This document shows, piece after piece, positions 62,842 to 64,000 of a DNA stretch of 64,000 bases (within the stretch, counting starts at the first letter, position 1; each line of letters starts with the position of its first letter). The stretch covers positions 104,040 through 168,039 of the forward strand of contig JACNJS010000023.1 of the NCBI GenBank assembly GCA_014382445.1. Direction: 5' to 3'. The translations under genes were made by a program, and so were the position numbers. The notes beneath the pieces were generated by a model. The model saw nothing but the letters and a program-made list of their open reading frames with translations. It did no database searches and was not told the DNA's origin. The stretch comes from Bacteroidota bacterium (GTDB lineage Bacteria > Bacteroidota > Bacteroidia > Bacteroidales > F082).

Positions 62842-64000
62842 ATGAAAACTATTAACGCATTTATTAAGCCGGCTGTATTTCTTCTTACACTATTATTAAT
62901 ATTTACGGCCATTGAAATTCAAGCTCAAAGTTCGTGTGAAATTGAGAAACACATTAAAGATGGTTACTGGGCATCCATATTATCTGTTATTGATAATAAT
63001 AATAACACCTATACCATTCAAATGAAAATGCGAAATGATGGAACTGGGGGTGACAATGAATTATCCCATGCTTCTTTTGAGGCAGATCCTGGAACTTATT
63101 CAAATATTTCGATATTAGATCATTCATCTAATTTCAGTTACACAAATATTGATTATGGCCCTAACTTAAGTGGTGATCCATTTGATGGGTTTAAGGTAGA
63201 TGGTACAGGAGGCATTGGAAATGGTGTTGCTGGTTGGTTCATTATTGAATATACCCTTGATGCACCATTCCAGAATCAATACGCCTTGGCAAAACATGGT
63301 AATAAAAGTGATAAGAAAAAATTTAATGATGATGATTATGAAAATGTTATGAATTGTATGGATTCCAATAATCCCCCGGTAGCAGTTGATGATTTTTATT
63401 CAACTCCAGTAAATACATCGGTTTCGGGTAATGTAACTGATAATGATTCTGATCCCGACGGAGATGACCTTACTGTTAACACAACACCGATTACAGTACC
63501 ATCACACGGAAATGTAACCTTAAATAGTGACGGAACTTTTACATATACGCCAACAAACGGGTACACAGGTACTGATACTTTTGAATACGAAGTTTGCGAT
63601 GATGGTTCTCCGTCAGAATGCGATGAAGCATGGGTTACAATAACCATCCTGGCAGGTCCAACCGCTGTTAATGATAATGCTTCAACCCTGATGAACGCAC
63701 CGGTTGACATAGATGTATTATCTAATGACACACAAGGTGCTACTGCTCTTGATCCAACATCAGTAAGTTTCGTTGGTACAGCACCTGACCCAACTACTGA
63801 AGGAACATTTACTGTAAACGGTACTACAGGATTAGTAACATTTACACCTGTTAATGGATATACAGGACAAGTAACAATCGATTACGAGGTTTGTGATGGT
63901 AATAGTTTGTGTGATGACGCTACAATTACTGTACAAGTAACATCGGTAACAGGTCCAACAGCAAATGATGATATTGCAATCACAATTATTGACACACCGG
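62842..64000 (+). CDS. Secreted protein with tandem cadherin-like/Ig-like domains, 3' end outside window
   Basis: The frame is open from ATG 62842 to the window end (386 codons, no stop). The signal peptide ends near residue 30 (IEIQAQSS). Residues 31-175 are a domain I do not recognise (DGYWASILSVIDNNNN, GWFIIEYTLDAPF). From about 177 onward come tandem cadherin-like repeats with NPPVAVDDFYSTPVNT, DNDSDPDGDDLTVN and GTFTYTPTNGYTGTDTFEYE. The Asp/Asn-rich loops suggest calcium binding. Such proteins in this phylum are usually long adhesins exported by T9SS, but the C-terminus is not visible. Confidence 0.85.
   Translation, partial: MKTINAFIKPAVFLLTLLLIFTAIEIQAQSSCEIEKHIKDGYWASILSVIDNNNNTYTIQMKMRNDGTGGDNELSHASFEADPGTYSNISILDHSSNFSYTNIDYGPNLSGDPFDGFKVDGTGGIGNGVAGWFIIEYTLDAPFQNQYALAKHGNKSDKKKFNDDDYENVMNCMDSNNPPVAVDDFYSTPVNTSVSGNVTDNDSDPDGDDLTVNTTPITVPSHGNVTLNSDGTFTYTPTNGYTGTDTFEYEVCDDGSPSECDEAWVTITILAGPTAVNDNASTLMNAPVDIDVLSNDTQGATALDPTSVSFVGTAPDPTTEGTFTVNGTTGLVTFTPVNGYTGQVTIDYEVCDGNSLCDDATITVQVTSVTGPTANDDIAITIIDTP

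Overview
The window is chromosomal DNA of a low-GC member of the Bacteroidota. The evidence is a complete gldK-gldL-gldM-gldN type IX secretion/gliding cluster, two PorP/SprF-family genes, cargo proteins with both known types of T9SS C-terminal signal, the block sigma-54 regulator-lptE-TPR-secG-groES-groEL, and many promoters with the Bacteroidota -7 element TAnnTTTG. It makes isoprenoids by the mevalonate route and makes menaquinone.

Layout. 1-1.4 kb: a secreted Asp-box protein cut by the window edge. 1.7-7.7 kb: LptF/G permease, two glycosyltransferases, a nitroreductase and hisS. 7.7-14.0 kb: thioredoxin-like protein, gap, mvaD, mevalonate kinase, menB, a pair of uncharacterised small genes, menA. 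14.1-17.8 kb: two paralogous CLC chloride channel/transporter genes. 17.9-27.7 kb, minus strand: groEL, groES, secG, TPR protein, lptE, sigma-54 activator, pheT, recG. 27.8-33.9 kb, minus strand: gldN, gldM, gldL, gldK and a porP/sprF-like gene. 34-35.1 kb: thpR, a frameshifted lipoprotein and tRNA-Ala.

35.3-47.3 kb looks accessory: an SRA-like/HNH nuclease, an acyltransferase, three IS21-type terminal repeats without a transposase, a DUF302 fragment, and an eight-gene co-oriented operon (ArsR-rhodanese, membrane protein, ArsR, secreted DsrE, DUF302, monoheme cytochrome c, SHOCT, DsrE) behind a perfect 17-bp inverted repeat. Then come a YefM-YoeB toxin-antitoxin pair, a beta-barrel protein, and a hexaheme lipoprotein with a collagen-like linker between two paralogous Crp/Fnr regulators. 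I consider the ArsR-rhodanese operon the best candidate for an undescribed system; a role in reactive or sulfane sulfur handling is inferred from its domains.

47.3-64 kb: an HMG-CoA lyase-like gene overlapping a glutamine synthetase, a decayed GIY-YIG gene, tRNA-Asn, two large paralogous secreted proteins flanking a porP/sprF gene but carrying different T9SS tails, a PfkB kinase, an EF-G paralogue, a tandemly duplicated small lipoprotein, and a cadherin-like repeat protein cut by the window end.

Several genes carry lesions (a lipoprotein frameshifted in a 7-base homopolymer, a CLC gene whose only ATG is separated from its frame by an 8-base homopolymer, a nonsense codon in a signal peptide). 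Assembly error in homopolymers is a live alternative for the first two.
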